Shown here: in pieces, positions 1 to 7,008 of the stretch
Layout: each line of letters begins with the position of its first letter
How positions within the stretch are numbered: position 1 is the first letter of the stretch
DNA from: Candidatus Omnitrophota bacterium
GTDB lineage: Bacteria > Omnitrophota > Gorgyraeia > Gygaellales > Profunditerraquicolaceae
Direction: 5' to 3'
Length of the DNA stretch: 11,711 nt
Assembly (NCBI GenBank): GCA_018814745.1
Contig: JAHIZC010000129.1
Coordinates: forward strand, 1-11,711
Translations under genes and position numbers: made by a program
Notes under the pieces: model-generated
Database searches by the model: none
The model's input: only the letters and a program-made list of their open reading frames with translations
What the model was told of the DNA's origin: nothing

Positions 1-1093
1 AGCAAATTTTTGTATGGTCATAGACCATAGCGCACCGTCTCCTAACGAGGGTGTATCGCGAATCCATAAAAAAATGCGGAATTTCGCTAAAGATTACGGT
101 ACTAAGCTTTACGATATCGGCTGTGGAGTGTGCCATCAGGTGATTCCTGAATCAGGGGATATCCTTCCGGGAAGCCTGGTCTTGGGTGCTGATTCACACA
201 CCTGTACCTACGGCGCATTGGGTGCTTTTTCTACGGGTGTTGGTTCTACGGATCTAGCGGTTGCTTTATCGACGGGAAAAAATTGGTTTAAGGTTCCTCA
301 AACCATAAAGATAGCCGTAAAAGGGAGGACTCCGAAAGGCATATTCGCCAAAGACATCATACTGCATATAATTTCCGAACTTAAATCAAACGGTGCAACT
401 TATAAGGCAATAGAGTTTCTTGGCCCGGTAATTGATAAATTAGGTATGGACGGAAGGTTTACTATCTGCAATATGGTGGTTGAAATGGGTGCGAAAGTAG
501 GATTTATGCCGCAGGATAAAATAACTAAGGATTGGTTGACTGCAAGGGGAGTCTCCCCTAGTGATATAGAAACGGTCTCCTCAGATGATGCTGCATCGTA
601 CGAAGCTACCCATGAATTTGATATATCAAAACTCACACCGCAGGTAGCTATGCCGCATAACGTGGATAACGTTGTCTCAATCGATAAATTAAAGAGTGTC
701 GAGATAAACGAAGCTTTTTTAGGTACCTGCACCAATGCACGGATAGAAGATTTCAAAGTTGCGGCAAGAATTTTAAAGTCAAAGAGAGTGGCCAGCGGAG
801 TTAAATTAATCATTGCTCCCAGTTCTAAAGCGATATATCTTGAGGCTTTAAGAAAAGGCTTTATCGATATTTTTGTTAAATCAGGAGGAGTAGTTGTCGC
901 TCCGGGTTGCGGCCCTTGTGTAGGAACGCACAACGGCATACCCGCAGACGGAGAAACAGTAATCTCAAGCGCTAACCGAAACTTTAAAGGCCGAATGGGT
1001 AATCCCAACGCCTTTATTTATCTTGCATCACCAGCAACTGTAGTGGCTTCGGCGATTAACGGAAAAATTACAGACCCGAGAACTTATTTATAA
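1..1093 (+). CDS. Aconitase/LeuC-family large subunit, 5'-truncated by window edge
   Basis: Large [4Fe-4S] subunit of the aconitase/3-isopropylmalate dehydratase/homoaconitase family. The frame is open from base 2 and already inside the conserved VIDHSAPSP region, so the true start lies upstream. About 360 residues are visible, against roughly 420 for short LeuC-type proteins. The ATG at 14 is internal. Counting from that ATG, the three cluster-ligating cysteines are C239 (FLGTCTN) and C299/C302 (PGCGPC). GADSHTCTYGALG (58-70) and the C-terminal NRNFKGRMG and YLASPATV motifs are all intact. Family members hydrate and dehydrate citrate, homocitrate or isopropylmalate derivatives in the cytoplasm. 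The matching small subunit is at 2217 and is followed by isocitrate and malate dehydrogenases, so aconitate hydratase activity is more likely than leucine synthesis (inference). Family assignment is very secure; substrate is not. The pilT start follows the stop codon after 10 bases. Confidence 0.93.
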   Translation, partial: ANFCMVIDHSAPSPNEGVSRIHKKMRNFAKDYGTKLYDIGCGVCHQVIPESGDILPGSLVLGADSHTCTYGALGAFSTGVGSTDLAVALSTGKNWFKVPQTIKIAVKGRTPKGIFAKDIILHIISELKSNGATYKAIEFLGPVIDKLGMDGRFTICNMVVEMGAKVGFMPQDKITKDWLTARGVSPSDIETVSSDDAASYEATHEFDISKLTPQVAMPHNVDNVVSIDKLKSVEINEAFLGTCTNARIEDFKVAARILKSKRVASGVKLIIAPSSKAIYLEALRKGFIDIFVKSGGVVVAPGCGPCVGTHNGIPADGETVISSANRNFKGRMGNPNAFIYLASPATVVASAINGKITDPRTYL

Positions 1094-1103
1094 GGATGAT
1101 ATT

Positions 1104-2150
1104 ATGGAAATCAGAAAAATGCTTTTGCTCTGTATCGAAAATAGTGCCTCAGACTTACACATCACTGAAAACGAACCTCCTATTTTGCGTATCGACGGAA
1201 AATTATACCGGACTGACCACCCGAAATTAACCAAACAGAGCCTGAAGACCGCTATATACGCTGTGTTGACTGATGTGCAGAAAGAGATGCTTGAGCGCGA
1301 CTTAGAGCTGGACTTTTCGCTTGCTCTGCCCGGACTTGACAGATTCAGAGTCAACGTGCACATACAGAGGGGGTCAGTAGAAGCAGCTTTTAGGCGCGTT
1401 CCTCTGGAAGTACCCAGCTTAGCTGACCTGGGATTACCTCCTATGGTACTGGAGCTTGCTCGTAAACCCAATGGCTTAGTCTTAGTTACCGGCCCAACCG
1501 GCGTTGGAAAAACTACAACCCTGGCAGCAATTGTGAATCTGATTAATAGTGAAAGAGAATGCCTGATTATCACTATCGAAGATCCAATTGAGTTTATCTA
1601 TTCCAATAAAAAGAGTGTTATCAAACAAAGAGAAGTATACTCAGATACACGCTCTTTTGCCCAGTCCCTAAGGCACGCTTTAAGGCAGGATCCGGATGTA
1701 ATTATAGTAGGAGAGATGCGTGATTTAGAAACTATCTCAACTGCCTTAACAGCCGCAGAAACAGGACACCTGGTTTTAGCAACTCTGCATACCCCTGATG
1801 CCCCGCAAACCGTCGAGAGAATTATTGACGTCTTCCCGCCGCATCAACAACAACAGGTTAAACTCCAGTTAGCAGATTCATTGCAGGGTGTTGTATCTCA
1901 GTTGCTGCTTCCGCATGCTAGCGGTAAGGGGCGAGTACTCGCTACGGAAATCATGGTCGCAACCCCCGGGATTAGAAACCTTATCCGTGAGCAGGAAATA
2001 GAACAGATCCCCACCCTTATGCAGACAGGAAGCAAATACGGTATGAAAACCATGGATAAATGCCTGAAGGAACTAACTCAAAAAGGAATTGTTACTTTAG
2101 ATACCGCTATGTCTAAAGTTAAGAATATGGAGGAATTCAAACAGCTGTGA
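1104..2150 (+). CDS. pilT: Type IV pilus retraction ATPase PilT
   Basis: Hexameric cytoplasmic ATPase that powers pilus retraction (twitching motility, DNA uptake). The 348 residues match usual PilT length. Visible in order: the N-terminal domain opening with ASDLHI (15-20), Walker A GPTGVGKT (130-137), Asp box ITIEDPIEF (156-164), Walker B DPDVIIVGEMRD (196-207), His box TGHLVLATLHT (220-230), and GIRNLIRE (289-296), which matches the AIRNLIRE retraction signature separating PilT from extension ATPases of the PilB type. AAGGA lies about 7 bases before the ATG. The gene sits between the large and small subunits of an aconitase-family enzyme with no pilus gene nearby, so its position is odd while its sequence is ordinary. 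By eye it is somewhat GC-richer than its neighbours. A PilU-like paralogue cannot be excluded, but the motif set fits PilT. Confidence 0.96.
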   Translation: MEIRKMLLLCIENSASDLHITENEPPILRIDGKLYRTDHPKLTKQSLKTAIYAVLTDVQKEMLERDLELDFSLALPGLDRFRVNVHIQRGSVEAAFRRVPLEVPSLADLGLPPMVLELARKPNGLVLVTGPTGVGKTTTLAAIVNLINSERECLIITIEDPIEFIYSNKKSVIKQREVYSDTRSFAQSLRHALRQDPDVIIVGEMRDLETISTALTAAETGHLVLATLHTPDAPQTVERIIDVFPPHQQQQVKLQLADSLQGVVSQLLLPHASGKGRVLATEIMVATPGIRNLIREQEIEQIPTLMQTGSKYGMKTMDKCLKELTQKGIVTLDTAMSKVKNMEEFKQL

Positions 2151-2151
2151 T

Positions 2152-2217
2152 CCCCGTTAGAAATTATATTAATCGGGGAAAACGCGAAATAATTTGGAGG
2201 GAGGATTTCTAACGGGG
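2152..2217 (+). promoter_or_regulatory. Inverted repeat spanning pilT/small-subunit gap, possible RNA switch at the start codon
   Basis: Bases 2152-2164 (CCCCGTTAGAAAT) are the exact reverse complement of 2205-2217 (ATTTCTAACGGGG), giving a 13-bp perfect stem with a 40-base loop. The 3' arm ends on the first base of the GTG start of the next gene. The loop contains the purine-rich Shine-Dalgarno-like GGAGGGAGG (2196-2204). A shorter competing hairpin is possible: TCCCCG (2151-2156) with CGGGGA (2174-2179). The two share the same 5' arm and cannot form together, which would suit translational control of the small subunit. No U-tract follows either hairpin, so it is not a typical terminator. 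Pairing is seen directly; function is inference. Confidence 0.55.
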
Positions 2218-2717
2218 TGATTCTGAAGGGTTCAACAATAAAATTAGGAGATGATATAAACACGGATTCTATTATCTCCGGAAGATACAAATTCTCCATA
2301 ACAGATATCAAAGAATTATCTAAACACTTAATGGAGGATATTGATCCTGACTTTACCAAAAAGATTAAACCAGGAAAGTCTATACTGGTAGCCGGTAATA
2401 ATTTTGGTATGGGCTCATCCCGGGAACAGGCGCCGCTGGTAATCAAAGAAGCAGGAATAACAGCGGTTCTCGCCAAGCAATTCGCCAGAATATTTTACAG
2501 AAACAGTTTTAATATCGGACTACCCTTGATCGAAACGGACACCGATAAGATAAGCGACAAGGATGAGCTGGAAGTTGACCTGGATCAAGGTATTGTTAAA
2601 AACATCACTCAAGACATTAACTTAAAAATTAATCCCTTTCCTAAGTTTATGCAGGAATTGTTAGAAGGGGGGGGAATAGTGAACTATATTAAAAAACACG
2701 GGGAGTTAAAAATATAA
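2217..2717 (+). CDS. Aconitase/LeuD-family small (swivel) subunit
   Basis: Swivelling-domain subunit that completes the active site of the large subunit encoded at the left edge. The 166 residues match the short archaeal/LeuD-HacB type. Conserved pieces are GDDINTD (11-17), the GSSRE loop (66-70) that contributes substrate-binding serine and arginine, and AKQFARIFYRN (86-96). The substrate-recognition loop, read in homologous methanogen enzymes as YLRT (homoaconitase) or YLV-type (isopropylmalate isomerase), is here YKFS (24-27), so it fits neither. The start is GTG; MILKG matches the usual family N-terminus, and GGAGGGAGG lies 12 bases upstream. The start base is part of an inverted repeat. 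A run of eight G at 2667-2674 encodes part of the LLEGGGIV motif. The TAATG junction overlaps the next gene by one base. Likely half of an aconitase; the LeuD alternative remains possible. Confidence 0.9.
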   Translation: MILKGSTIKLGDDINTDSIISGRYKFSITDIKELSKHLMEDIDPDFTKKIKPGKSILVAGNNFGMGSSREQAPLVIKEAGITAVLAKQFARIFYRNSFNIGLPLIETDTDKISDKDELEVDLDQGIVKNITQDINLKINPFPKFMQELLEGGGIVNYIKKHGELKI

Positions 2718-3799
2718 TGGTGCACAGGATAACACTTATACCTGGTGATGGAATCGGCCCTGAAGTAACTGAGGGGGCAAGAAGATGTATTGAGGCAACA
2801 GGGGTTAAAATTGAATGGGATCTAGCAATTGCCGGGCAGGATGCAAAAGACAAAACCGGTGAGCTGCTGCCACAAGCCGTCTTAGACTCCATAAAAAAGA
2901 ATAAGGCCGCCATAAAAGGGCCGATTATTACTCCTATCGGGGAAGGGTTCCGTTCAGTTAATGTAGCGATCAGGCATGCTCTGGATTTATATGCCTGCCT
3001 AAGGCCGGCGAAATCTTATCCCGGAGTAAAAAGTTACTACAAAGATATTGATCTGGTTATAGTCAGAGAAAACAGTGAAGATTTATATGCCGGGATCGAA
3101 TTTGAGCAAGGAAAGCCCGAAACCAAAGAAATTATATCGAGTATAGAAAAATATACTAAAAAGAAAATCCGGCCTGATTCAGGCATCTCGATAAAGCCGA
3201 TCTCTAAATTCGCCTCGGAAAGAATAGTTAAATTTGCTTTTGAATACGCTTTAAGATACAACCGAAAGAAGGTTACAGCCGTACATAAGGCGAATATAAT
3301 GAAGTTTTCCGACGGACTTTTTCTTAAATCTGCCAGAGAGGTAGCAAAACGATATGAGGGAAAGGTCGCTTTCGAGGAAATGATCGTTGATAACATGTGT
3401 ATGCAGCTGGTGCAGAAGCCGCATAATTTTGATCTATTAGTGCTGCCTAATGTATACGGCGATATACTTTCTGACTTATGCGCCGGGCTTGTGGGTGGTT
3501 TAGGTGTTGCCCCGGGAGCTAACATCGGCGAAGAGATGGCGGTTTTTGAAGCTGTACACGGCTCTGCCCCTAAATATAAAGGCAAAAATAAAGTAAATCC
3601 TACGGCGATGATTTTATCCGGTGTATTGATGTTAAGATACATCAAAGAGGATAAAGCTGCGGATAGATTAGAGAACGCAATCAGAGAGGTTTTAGCTGAA
3701 GGTAAATCTGTAACCTATGATTTAAAACCAACCAGAGATGACCCTTCGGCAGTGGGCACTAAAGAGATGGCCGACGCGATCATCTCCCATCTCACATAA
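2717..3799 (+). CDS. icd: Isocitrate dehydrogenase, probably NADP-dependent
   Basis: Member of the beta-decarboxylating dehydrogenase family converting isocitrate to 2-oxoglutarate and CO2 in the cytoplasm; 360 residues. IPGDGIGPEV (8-17) opens the protein. The substrate loop GFRSVNVAIR carries S80, N82 and R86, followed by R96 in CLRP. Their spacing equals that of E. coli Icd S113, N115, R119 and R129, which hold isocitrate; isopropylmalate dehydrogenases lack this serine pattern. VIVRENSEDLYAG is also isocitrate-type. At the cofactor site HGSAPKYKGKNKV aligns with E. coli HGTAPKYAGQDKV, keeping the Lys-Tyr and Val that favour NADP over the Asp-Ile of NAD enzymes. A Tyr in VTYDL matches E. 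coli Y391, but the R395 position is not clearly conserved. Overlaps the preceding stop (TAATG) and lies 6 bases before malate dehydrogenase, consistent with one TCA operon. Confidence 0.9.
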   Translation: MVHRITLIPGDGIGPEVTEGARRCIEATGVKIEWDLAIAGQDAKDKTGELLPQAVLDSIKKNKAAIKGPIITPIGEGFRSVNVAIRHALDLYACLRPAKSYPGVKSYYKDIDLVIVRENSEDLYAGIEFEQGKPETKEIISSIEKYTKKKIRPDSGISIKPISKFASERIVKFAFEYALRYNRKKVTAVHKANIMKFSDGLFLKSAREVAKRYEGKVAFEEMIVDNMCMQLVQKPHNFDLLVLPNVYGDILSDLCAGLVGGLGVAPGANIGEEMAVFEAVHGSAPKYKGKNKVNPTAMILSGVLMLRYIKEDKAADRLENAIREVLAEGKSVTYDLKPTRDDPSAVGTKEMADAIISHLT

Positions 3800-3805
3800 T
3801 AGTAA

Positions 3806-4726
3806 ATGAAGATAAGTATAATCGGAGCGGGAAATGTTGGAAGTACCACAGCGATGCGTCTTGCTCAGGAAGGGCTTGGCGAAATCATCCTGGTAGATGT
3901 GGTTAAAGGCTTGGCTCAAGGTAAAGCCTTTGATTTAGAAGATGCCCGCTCAACCCTAAAAATCCCCTACAATATACAAGGAAGCGATGATATCAATAGT
4001 ATTAAAATTTCTGATATCGTTGTAATTACTGCTGGCCTACCTAGGAAACCCGGAATGACCCGCGAGGATTTAGTAAGCAAAAATGCGCTGATATTAAAAG
4101 ATGTCTGCGAAAATATAAAAAAGTTAGCTCCGGAATCAATCATTATAGTTGTCACAAACCCACTTGATTTAATGACTTACTTTGCCCTCACGCTCACCGG
4201 CTTTAAATCCGGTAAAGTAATTGGCATGGGTGCCAGCCTTGATGCGGCGAGATTTGCTAACTTAATCAGTAAAGAGCTTAATATTCCGTTTTCTGATATC
4301 GAAACATCTGTTATCGGAAGCCACGGACAGGGGATGATCCCTTTAACTAGATTCACTACAATAAAAGGGGTAAGCTTAGAAGAATATTCGGACGATAAAA
4401 AAACTCATGCCCTGGTAGACAAAACCATTGGCCGGGGTGCTGAAATTGTATCACTATTAGGCAGCGGTAGTGCTTATTTTGCGCCTTCTGCGGCAATAAC
4501 TGCTTTAGTTAAATGTATAGTGAAAAACGAAAAAAGAACTATTGGAGTTTGTACATACCTCGACGGAGAATACGGTATAAATGATCTGTGTATCGGTGTA
4601 CCCTGTCGTATCGGAAGAGAAGGGATAGAGAAAATTATTGAATTAGAATTAAATAAAACAGAACTAGAAACATTGAAAAAATCTGCGGAAGCAGTTAGAA
4701 AAAGCATAGAGCTTTTACCTTTATGA
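3806..4726 (+). CDS. mdh: Malate dehydrogenase (LDH-like type)
   Basis: Interconverts malate and oxaloacetate with NAD; cytoplasmic. The 306 residues match the LDH-like bacterial MDH class. GAGNVGS (7-13) forms the Rossmann loop, and D31 at the end of the second strand predicts NAD rather than NADP. Substrate-binding arginines are visible: R80 and R86 in LPRKPGMTRED and R149 in LDAARF. The arginine in the TRED segment marks malate rather than lactate specificity. N118 (TNPLD), D146 and catalytic H173 (GSHGQGM) are present. The residue after HG is Gln where Asp or Glu is usual, a mild variation outside the catalytic dyad. No convincing Shine-Dalgarno is seen; the start is 6 bases after the icd stop, suggesting coupled translation. 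It ends in an ATGA overlap with the next gene. Confidence 0.95.
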   Translation: MKISIIGAGNVGSTTAMRLAQEGLGEIILVDVVKGLAQGKAFDLEDARSTLKIPYNIQGSDDINSIKISDIVVITAGLPRKPGMTREDLVSKNALILKDVCENIKKLAPESIIIVVTNPLDLMTYFALTLTGFKSGKVIGMGASLDAARFANLISKELNIPFSDIETSVIGSHGQGMIPLTRFTTIKGVSLEEYSDDKKTHALVDKTIGRGAEIVSLLGSGSAYFAPSAAITALVKCIVKNEKRTIGVCTYLDGEYGINDLCIGVPCRIGREGIEKIIELELNKTELETLKKSAEAVRKSIELLPL

Positions 4727-6018
4727 ACTACGACCTTACTATAATCGGAGCCGGATGGGCAGGATTCAATGCAGCTTTAAAAGCCAAAGAATTGGGCCTT
4801 AAGGTCTGCTTAATCGAAAAATCACATATCGGTGGAACATGTCTAAATGCCGGCTGCATACCTACTAAGGCATTAATCCATTCTGCAAAGGTTTATTCTA
4901 TATCTAAGAAGGCTGAGAGTTTTGGAATCGAAGGAAATAATCCAAATCCTAACTTCGCTAAAATCCAGGAAAGAAAAAATACAATCGTAAAGCAGCTGCA
5001 AAAAGGAATGCAATTCTTACTTAAAGGTATTGATTATATAAACGCTGAAGCTAAAATACTCAGTAATCAAGAAATTCAAGTAGGTGATCAGAATATTAAA
5101 ACAAAATTCATTCTCATCGCTTGTGGATCTATGCCGATAGAACTTAAGAATCTAAAATTTGACGGAAAAAAAGTAGTCTCAAGCGATGATATTTTAAAAA
5201 TAAAAGAAACTCCGAAGAATCTACTGGTAATTGGAGGTGGGGTTATAGGATGCGAATTCGCCAGTCTATTCTCTAATCTTGGGGCTCAAGTTTCAATAGT
5301 AGAGATGATGCCTCAACTATTACCCGGAGTAGATAATGAAGTAGCTAGAAAAATAGAATCGCTACTTAAAAAGAAGCGGATTAAGATAAGTACAAATACA
5401 GATGCCACCACTGTAGACTTAAGTAACTATGATTTAGTGTTGCTTTGTATCGGAAGGACCCCTAACGCAGGAAACTTAGAACTGGAAAAAATCGGTGTGA
5501 AACTTGAAAAGAATAAAATTATCGTCGATGATTACTTAAAAACTAGTGTAGATAATATTTACGCTGCCGGTGACTGCACCGGAAAAACTATGCTTGCCCA
5601 TTATGCAGCTTACCAGGGAACAGTGGCTGCTGAAAATATTGCTAAACCTGCTAATTCCAAAAAAGCAGACAACACAAACGTACCTAGCTGCATTTTTACT
5701 GATCCGGAGATTGCCAGCGTAGGCTTGAGTGAAGAGGACGCGAAAAACAAAAGTATAGATATCAAAATAAACAAATTTGATTTCCTGGCATCCGGGATGG
5801 CGCGCATACAGGACGAAACCGATGGTTTTGTCAAAATCATTTCCAATAGCAAGACAGATCAGGTATTAGGCGCTTCGATAATCGGCCCTAAAGCAACGGA
5901 ATTAATCGCCGTATTAGCCCTTGCAGTATCTACTCATTTAAAATCTTCTCAAATCAAAGATACTATCTTTGCCCATCCCACGCTATCTGAGTCGATTGAG
6001 GAAGCGCTCAAACACTAA
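4723..6018 (+). CDS. lpdA: Dihydrolipoyl dehydrogenase (E3), compact form
   Basis: FAD flavoprotein that reoxidises dihydrolipoyl groups on 2-oxoacid dehydrogenase or glycine cleavage carriers, passing electrons to NAD. Visible: FAD-binding GAGWAG (9-14), redox-active disulfide C40/C45 in GGTCLNAGCIPTK, NAD-binding GGGVIG (171-176), the second FAD motif AAGDC (281-285), and the C-terminal catalytic dyad H418/E423 in HPTLSESIEE. At 431 residues it is shorter than the usual 460-475. The missing stretch lies in the NAD domain between ISTNTDAT and LCIGRTPN, where several strands are reduced to a short link. The active-site set is complete, so it should be functional. It overlaps mdh by four bases and precedes lipB and a lipoyl carrier, which supports E3 over a mercuric or glutathione reductase. 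GAGGAAG near its end may serve lipB. Confidence 0.94.
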   Translation: MNYDLTIIGAGWAGFNAALKAKELGLKVCLIEKSHIGGTCLNAGCIPTKALIHSAKVYSISKKAESFGIEGNNPNPNFAKIQERKNTIVKQLQKGMQFLLKGIDYINAEAKILSNQEIQVGDQNIKTKFILIACGSMPIELKNLKFDGKKVVSSDDILKIKETPKNLLVIGGGVIGCEFASLFSNLGAQVSIVEMMPQLLPGVDNEVARKIESLLKKKRIKISTNTDATTVDLSNYDLVLLCIGRTPNAGNLELEKIGVKLEKNKIIVDDYLKTSVDNIYAAGDCTGKTMLAHYAAYQGTVAAENIAKPANSKKADNTNVPSCIFTDPEIASVGLSEEDAKNKSIDIKINKFDFLASGMARIQDETDGFVKIISNSKTDQVLGASIIGPKATELIAVLALAVSTHLKSSQIKDTIFAHPTLSESIEEALKH

Positions 6019-6020
6019 AT

Positions 6021-6716
6021 ATGGATTGTAAAATATTCGACCTGGGTTTAATTCAGTTTAAACCGGCATGGTATTTTCAAAAAGAGGCCTTTAAAGCTGT
6101 AAAGCATGGCTATATTGATTCAGCATTAATAATCTGCCAGCATTATCCGGTAATCACTCTAGGGCGGTGTGCGAATAGAGATAATATTCTATGCTCGAAT
6201 AAAGTATTAGCCTTTAAAGGAATTCGGGTATTTGAAATAGAAAGAGGTGGAGACGTAACTTACCACGGCCCGGGACAACTTACAATTTACCCCATATTTA
6301 ATCTTAATTATCTAAAAAAAGACATTCATTGGTATCTTAGGCAATTAGAAGAAATAACTATTAACTCCCTGAAAGATTTTGGAATAACTAGCGAGAGGCG
6401 GCCTGGCCTTACAGGGGTTTGGGTTGGTAATAAAAAGATAGCTTCTATTGGCATTACGGTTAAGAATTGGATAACCTATCATGGAGTAAGTATTAATATC
6501 AAATCCGAAGATTTGGCAAATTTTAAGTTAATTACGCCATGCGGCTTAGATATAGAGATGACTTGTTTAGAAAAAGAGTTAGGCAGGCATATAGCTATAA
6601 CAGACTTAAAAAATGACTTAATACGCAGATTCGGGGGCAGCCTTAGCTTTGGCTCCAAAGACGCTTCTGCTTTGGGAGTAAAGACGGCCCCATTAATGGA
6701 GGAGGCGAGGAGATGA
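6021..6716 (+). CDS. lipB: Octanoyl-ACP:protein octanoyltransferase
   Basis: Transfers octanoyl from ACP to the target lysine of lipoyl domains, the first step of endogenous lipoate assembly before LipA. Signature RGGDVTYHGPGQL is at 75-87, the catalytic lysine is in KKIAS (K139), and the acyl-thioester cysteine is C174 in ITPCG. HYPVITLGR (41-49) is also typical. At 231 residues there is a tail of roughly 20 residues after the catalytic domain (LSFGSKDASALGV region) not needed by the family; its DNA holds the strong ribosome-binding site of the next gene. Two bases separate it from lpdA, and it overlaps the lipoyl carrier by ATGA. Placement beside both E3 and a lipoyl domain implies that the carrier is a dedicated substrate (inference). 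No lipA is in the window. Confidence 0.96.
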   Translation: MDCKIFDLGLIQFKPAWYFQKEAFKAVKHGYIDSALIICQHYPVITLGRCANRDNILCSNKVLAFKGIRVFEIERGGDVTYHGPGQLTIYPIFNLNYLKKDIHWYLRQLEEITINSLKDFGITSERRPGLTGVWVGNKKIASIGITVKNWITYHGVSINIKSEDLANFKLITPCGLDIEMTCLEKELGRHIAITDLKNDLIRRFGGSLSFGSKDASALGVKTAPLMEEARR

Positions 6717-6943
6717 CAAAGGTAGTTTTACCTGATTTGGGTGAAGGAATTGAAAAGGCAACGCTGTCCTACTGGTATTTTAAAGTAGGGGAGAAGGTAA
6801 ATGAGAAGGATGATCTGGTAGAGTTGGCTACTGATAAGGCCACATTTAATCTTCCAAGTCCTGCCACTGGAACAGTTACAGAGATTTTCTTTCAGGAGGG
6901 AGACACGGTTAAGCCCGGAGATACCTTAGCTGCAATAGAATAA
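6713..6943 (+). CDS. Free-standing lipoyl carrier domain (E2-like, 76 aa)
   Basis: A single biotinyl/lipoyl domain with nothing attached. VVLPDLGEGIEKATL at the N-terminus is the classic opening of E2 subunits of 2-oxoacid dehydrogenases. The modified lysine is K42 in ATDKATF, and the mirror-symmetric second half ends in EGDTVKPGDTLAAIE. Complete E2 proteins run beyond 370 residues with peripheral-subunit-binding and acyltransferase domains. Here a stop follows at once and a terminator begins about 20 bases later, so this is a true short gene rather than a readable frameshift. GGAGGAGG lies 7 bases before the ATG, the strongest ribosome-binding site in the window, suggesting high expression. 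LipB directly upstream would load it and Lpd would reoxidise it. Partner enzyme unknown: it may lend its lipoyl arm to E1/E2 units elsewhere. A biotin carrier is unlikely, as the MKM motif is absent. Confidence 0.9.
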   Translation: MTKVVLPDLGEGIEKATLSYWYFKVGEKVNEKDDLVELATDKATFNLPSPATGTVTEIFFQEGDTVKPGDTLAAIE

Positions 6944-6965
6944 TATATAGCAAAAACCATACATT

Positions 6966-6999
6966 ACACCTGGTTCCTTTTTAGGGATCAGGTGTTTTT
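6966..6999 (+). terminator. Rho-independent terminator of the TCA/lipoate operon
   Basis: ACACCTGGTTCC (6966-6977) pairs with GGGATCAGGTGT (6984-6995) across a six-base T-rich loop: 12 pairs including two G-U, followed at once by TTTT. An outer helix CATACA (6958-6963) with TGTATG (7002-7007) may stabilise it. It lies 22 bases after the lipoyl-carrier stop. Confidence 0.88.
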
Positions 7000-7008
7000 A
7001 TTGTATGT

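Noticed and set aside
14..16. ATG at 14 as the true start of the large subunit
   Set aside because: The frame is open upstream, and the residues after this ATG belong to an internal conserved region about 60 residues into the family.
400..1008. 202-residue minus-strand open frame opposite the large subunit gene
   Set aside because: Its sequence has no domain-like pattern, and the opposite strand encodes well-conserved aconitase-family motifs over the same bases. The other minus-strand frames (for example 3037-3645 and 8530-9024) were rejected on the same ground.
2151..2179. Transcription terminator after pilT
   Set aside because: The TCCCCG/CGGGGA stem has only six pairs and is followed by an A-rich stretch rather than a U-tract.
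2717..3799. LeuB (3-isopropylmalate dehydrogenase), as expected beside leuCD-like genes
   Set aside because: The GFRSVNVAIR loop with S80/N82/R86/R96 and VRENSEDLY fit isocitrate dehydrogenase; isopropylmalate dehydrogenases have a different loop.
6713..6943. Frameshifted E2 gene or GcvH
   Set aside because: No E2-like coding continues in any frame before the terminator, and the DLGEG opening and short length differ from GcvH.
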